Shown piece by piece: positions 42,741 through 44,227 of a stretch of DNA of 44,227 nucleotides. Source of the DNA: JBLRWS01 sp047921075 (GTDB taxonomy: Bacteria > Bacteroidota > Rhodothermia > Balneolales > Balneolaceae); assembly GCA_047921075.1 (NCBI GenBank), contig JBLRWS010000017.1:1-44227 (forward strand). The letters run 5' to 3'. Below the pieces are notes generated by a model. That model had not been told where the DNA came from and made no database searches. It saw only the letters and a list, made by a program, of their open reading frames with translations. How positions within the stretch are numbered: position 1 is the stretch's first letter; every line of letters starts with the position of its first letter. The translations under genes and the position numbers were made by a program.

Positions 42741-43571
42741 ATGTGGAACTGGTTTACACATATGAATAAGGAAGACCGCTTTGGCCTGAGCATTACGGGT
42801 GGGATGCATCTGGTATTCCTGATCATTGCGTTGCTCTACTACGTCAGTTTTGATGTAGACAACAGGCCGGCGTACATGGAGGTAACGCTTGGCGAATTTC
42901 GCAGCGGAACCATTGCTCAGCATGCCGAGCAACAGCGCGAAGAGGTAGCCACACGGCCCAATCCGCCCGAGGTACAGCCTGACGACCCTGAGCCGGAGGT
43001 CATACAGCCGGCCGAACAGCCGCAGCAACCGGAAGATGAAGCCACCAAACCGGTAGAGCTTCCCGAGCAGACCGAAGAGATTATTGACGATGAGGTGATT
43101 GAAACTCCCGAAACCGACATCATTGAGCCGGAGGAGGTTGAGGTAACCGATGAAGTGGAAGAGACCGAAGTACCGCCACAGGCGCAGGAAGCCGAGCAGG
43201 TGCAGGAAGGTGTTGCCGAAAGCGGGGATGAGCGCGGCTTGCGCGGCGATGTAAATGTAGACCAGGGCACCGGCACCAACCCCGACCGCTCTGCTCCGTA
43301 CGATCTGCAATGGGAAGGAGAGCTGGATCGTACACCGATGGTGCAGCCGCTGCCCGACAACCAGACCAACGAAGAAGCGGTTATAACGATTCGGTTTGAA
43401 GTGAACCCGGATGGCTCGCTCGGCCGTGTCATTCCCCTGCGAAAAATGAATCCCGAACTGGAACGCGAAGTGATGCGCACGCTCCGTAGCTGGCGCTTTT
43501 CCCGCCTTCCATCAGGTGTGCCGCAGGAGCCGCAGTGGGGTACCATTACATTTCGCTTTGTACTGGATTGA
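42741..43571 (+). CDS. TonB/TolA-type energy transducer
   Basis: A 276-residue protein. It has a short cytosolic N-terminus, one membrane helix (LSITGGMHLVFLIIALLYYV) with the Ser-His pair seen in TonB/TolA anchors, then about 130 residues very rich in Glu, Pro, Gln and Val that should span the periplasm, and a C-terminal domain (EEAVITIRFEVNPDGSLGRV ... EVMRTLRSWRFSRLP) with the YxGxVxxV/WxF pattern of the TonB fold. It couples the ExbB/ExbD motor to outer-membrane targets. The plug-less barrel upstream is a possible but unproven partner. The Glu/Pro linker is unusually acidic; TonB linkers are usually Pro/Lys rich in part. Confidence 0.88.
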   Translation: MWNWFTHMNKEDRFGLSITGGMHLVFLIIALLYYVSFDVDNRPAYMEVTLGEFRSGTIAQHAEQQREEVATRPNPPEVQPDDPEPEVIQPAEQPQQPEDEATKPVELPEQTEEIIDDEVIETPETDIIEPEEVEVTDEVEETEVPPQAQEAEQVQEGVAESGDERGLRGDVNVDQGTGTNPDRSAPYDLQWEGELDRTPMVQPLPDNQTNEEAVITIRFEVNPDGSLGRVIPLRKMNPELEREVMRTLRSWRFSRLPSGVPQEPQWGTITFRFVLD

Positions 43572-43640
43572 TTGGCGTTCGGTTCGTACCATACTCCCTT
43601 TGCCGTAAACGAACAAACCACGAACGCAACGCCTGAACCC

Positions 43641-44227
43641 ATGTCGAATCGATACGTTTTTCTATGGGCGGTTACCGCTCTTCTTGTCGCAAACTGCGGC
43701 TCATCTGACAGAGACTCAGACACATCGGTTGAAACAGAGCCGCCCGCTCACGTGCAGTTTTATGATGCGCTGGCTCAGCACTGTGGAAATGCTTATCCGG
43801 GAGGGCTTACACTGGAACCGCCCGGCGATGAGATGCTGACCGGTACAGAGATGCTGGTGGTGCACTTCCGCGAATGCAGCGACGAGCAGTTGAAGTTGCC
43901 GTTTCATATCGAGCTGGAGGAAGAGAACGACTGGGACCGATCCCGAACATGGATTTTCACGAAACACAGCGACGGACTGGAGCTTCGCCACGACCATCGA
44001 AAACGAGACGGCAGTGAAGACGAGGTGACGATGTACGGCGGTTTAACGGTTGGCTCCGGATCGGCGATACGCCAGGAGTTTCAGTCGATACCAAGAAGCG
44101 AGGAGACCGGCATGTTTCGAGGGTGGCGCCTCGAGATCGAGCCCGGCGTGCGCTACACCTATGGTACAATTCGTGATACTACCTGGAGCTGGCGAGTTGA
44201 TTTTGACCTTACGGAGCCGCTTACCGA
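43641..44227 (+). CDS. Hypothetical lipoprotein, C-terminal end beyond window
   Basis: An open frame of at least 195 codons from ATG 43641 to the window edge without a stop. The signal peptide MSNRYVFLWAVTALLVANCG has a lipobox-like VANC, so the mature protein should be lipid-anchored. The body has VQFYDALAQHCGNAYPGGL, VVHFRECSDEQLKLPFHI, DRSRTWIFTK, ELRHDHRKRDGSEDEVTMYG and RQEFQSI. These look conserved, and I recall similar secreted proteins in Bacteroidota and Proteobacteria without a known function. Two Cys besides the anchor may form a disulfide. It starts 69 nt after the tonB-like gene. Confidence 0.75.
   Translation, partial: MSNRYVFLWAVTALLVANCGSSDRDSDTSVETEPPAHVQFYDALAQHCGNAYPGGLTLEPPGDEMLTGTEMLVVHFRECSDEQLKLPFHIELEEENDWDRSRTWIFTKHSDGLELRHDHRKRDGSEDEVTMYGGLTVGSGSAIRQEFQSIPRSEETGMFRGWRLEIEPGVRYTYGTIRDTTWSWRVDFDLTEPLT

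Overview
The window reads as chromosomal, mostly housekeeping DNA from a Bacteroidota-superphylum bacterium. Balneolota or Rhodothermota fits best, though this is an inference from gene content. Supporting points are a SecA of about 1130 residues with a long insertion and no zinc-binding tail, a PorV/PorQ-family outer-membrane protein, an Mrp ATPase without the usual CxxC, a HU-like plus SPOR membrane protein, and a perfect TAnnTTTG promoter box ahead of the tRNA gene. It is probably a draft or metagenome assembly, because two runs of exactly 100 N (28839-28938 and 41113-41212) interrupt genes. I see no insertion sequence, prophage, CRISPR array, rRNA or toxin-antitoxin pair.

Layout. 1-2591: the start of an AraC-type regulator (cut by the left edge) and a patatin-like lipase, both on the minus strand, then an OprO/P-type porin on plus. 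2635-12058: a plus-strand run of metabolic and envelope genes (carboxylesterase, Kef-type cation/proton antiporter, DsbA-like thiol protein, lipid kinase, choice-of-anchor B lipoprotein, aldo/keto reductase, FAD-dependent dehydrogenase, hotdog thioesterase, undecaprenyl-pyrophosphatase-like protein), with one 63-residue minus-strand ORF. 12068-16518: a seven-gene minus-strand operon with spacers of 3-36 nt, reading PorV-like, miaA, purS, clpS, purQ, lptB, rhodanese. 16693-25130: dnaN (with a DnaA box just upstream), SAM hydrolase, SAM-dependent methyltransferase, secA and recJ. Then come tRNA-Phe with its own promoter and a strong terminator, and an M28 peptidase lipoprotein.

27023-34142: an SDR oxidoreductase, a divergent response regulator/histidine kinase pair (the kinase sensor region is partly in an N gap), a short aquaporin-like protein, Mrp ATPase, a cupin, gcvT and comB. 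34132-44227 is an envelope and division block on plus: ftsK, lolA-like, a flippase-like integral membrane protein, a TonB-receptor-like beta-barrel without a plug, two overlapping HU-like ORFs (the second anchored in the membrane and ending in a SPOR domain), then ExbB/TolQ, ExbD/TolR and a TonB/TolA-type protein, and a lipoprotein running off the right edge.

The most interesting part is 38347-43571. A 70-residue HU-like ORF keeps the beta-arm-like half of the HU fold. It overlaps by 11 nt a second ORF that keeps the helical half but not a basic arm, and adds an acidic linker, a membrane helix and a peptidoglycan-binding SPOR domain. A proton-driven ExbB/ExbD/TonB motor follows at once. This suggests, as a hypothesis, a two-part HU module linking nucleoid and division-site peptidoglycan next to a Tol-like motor. 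Other departures from family norms are a UppP-like protein lacking the second catalytic glutamate, an aquaporin-like channel with NPAL in place of NPAR, clpS placed between purS and purQ, and a methyltransferase with a cysteine-free remnant of a Trm112-like N-terminus.
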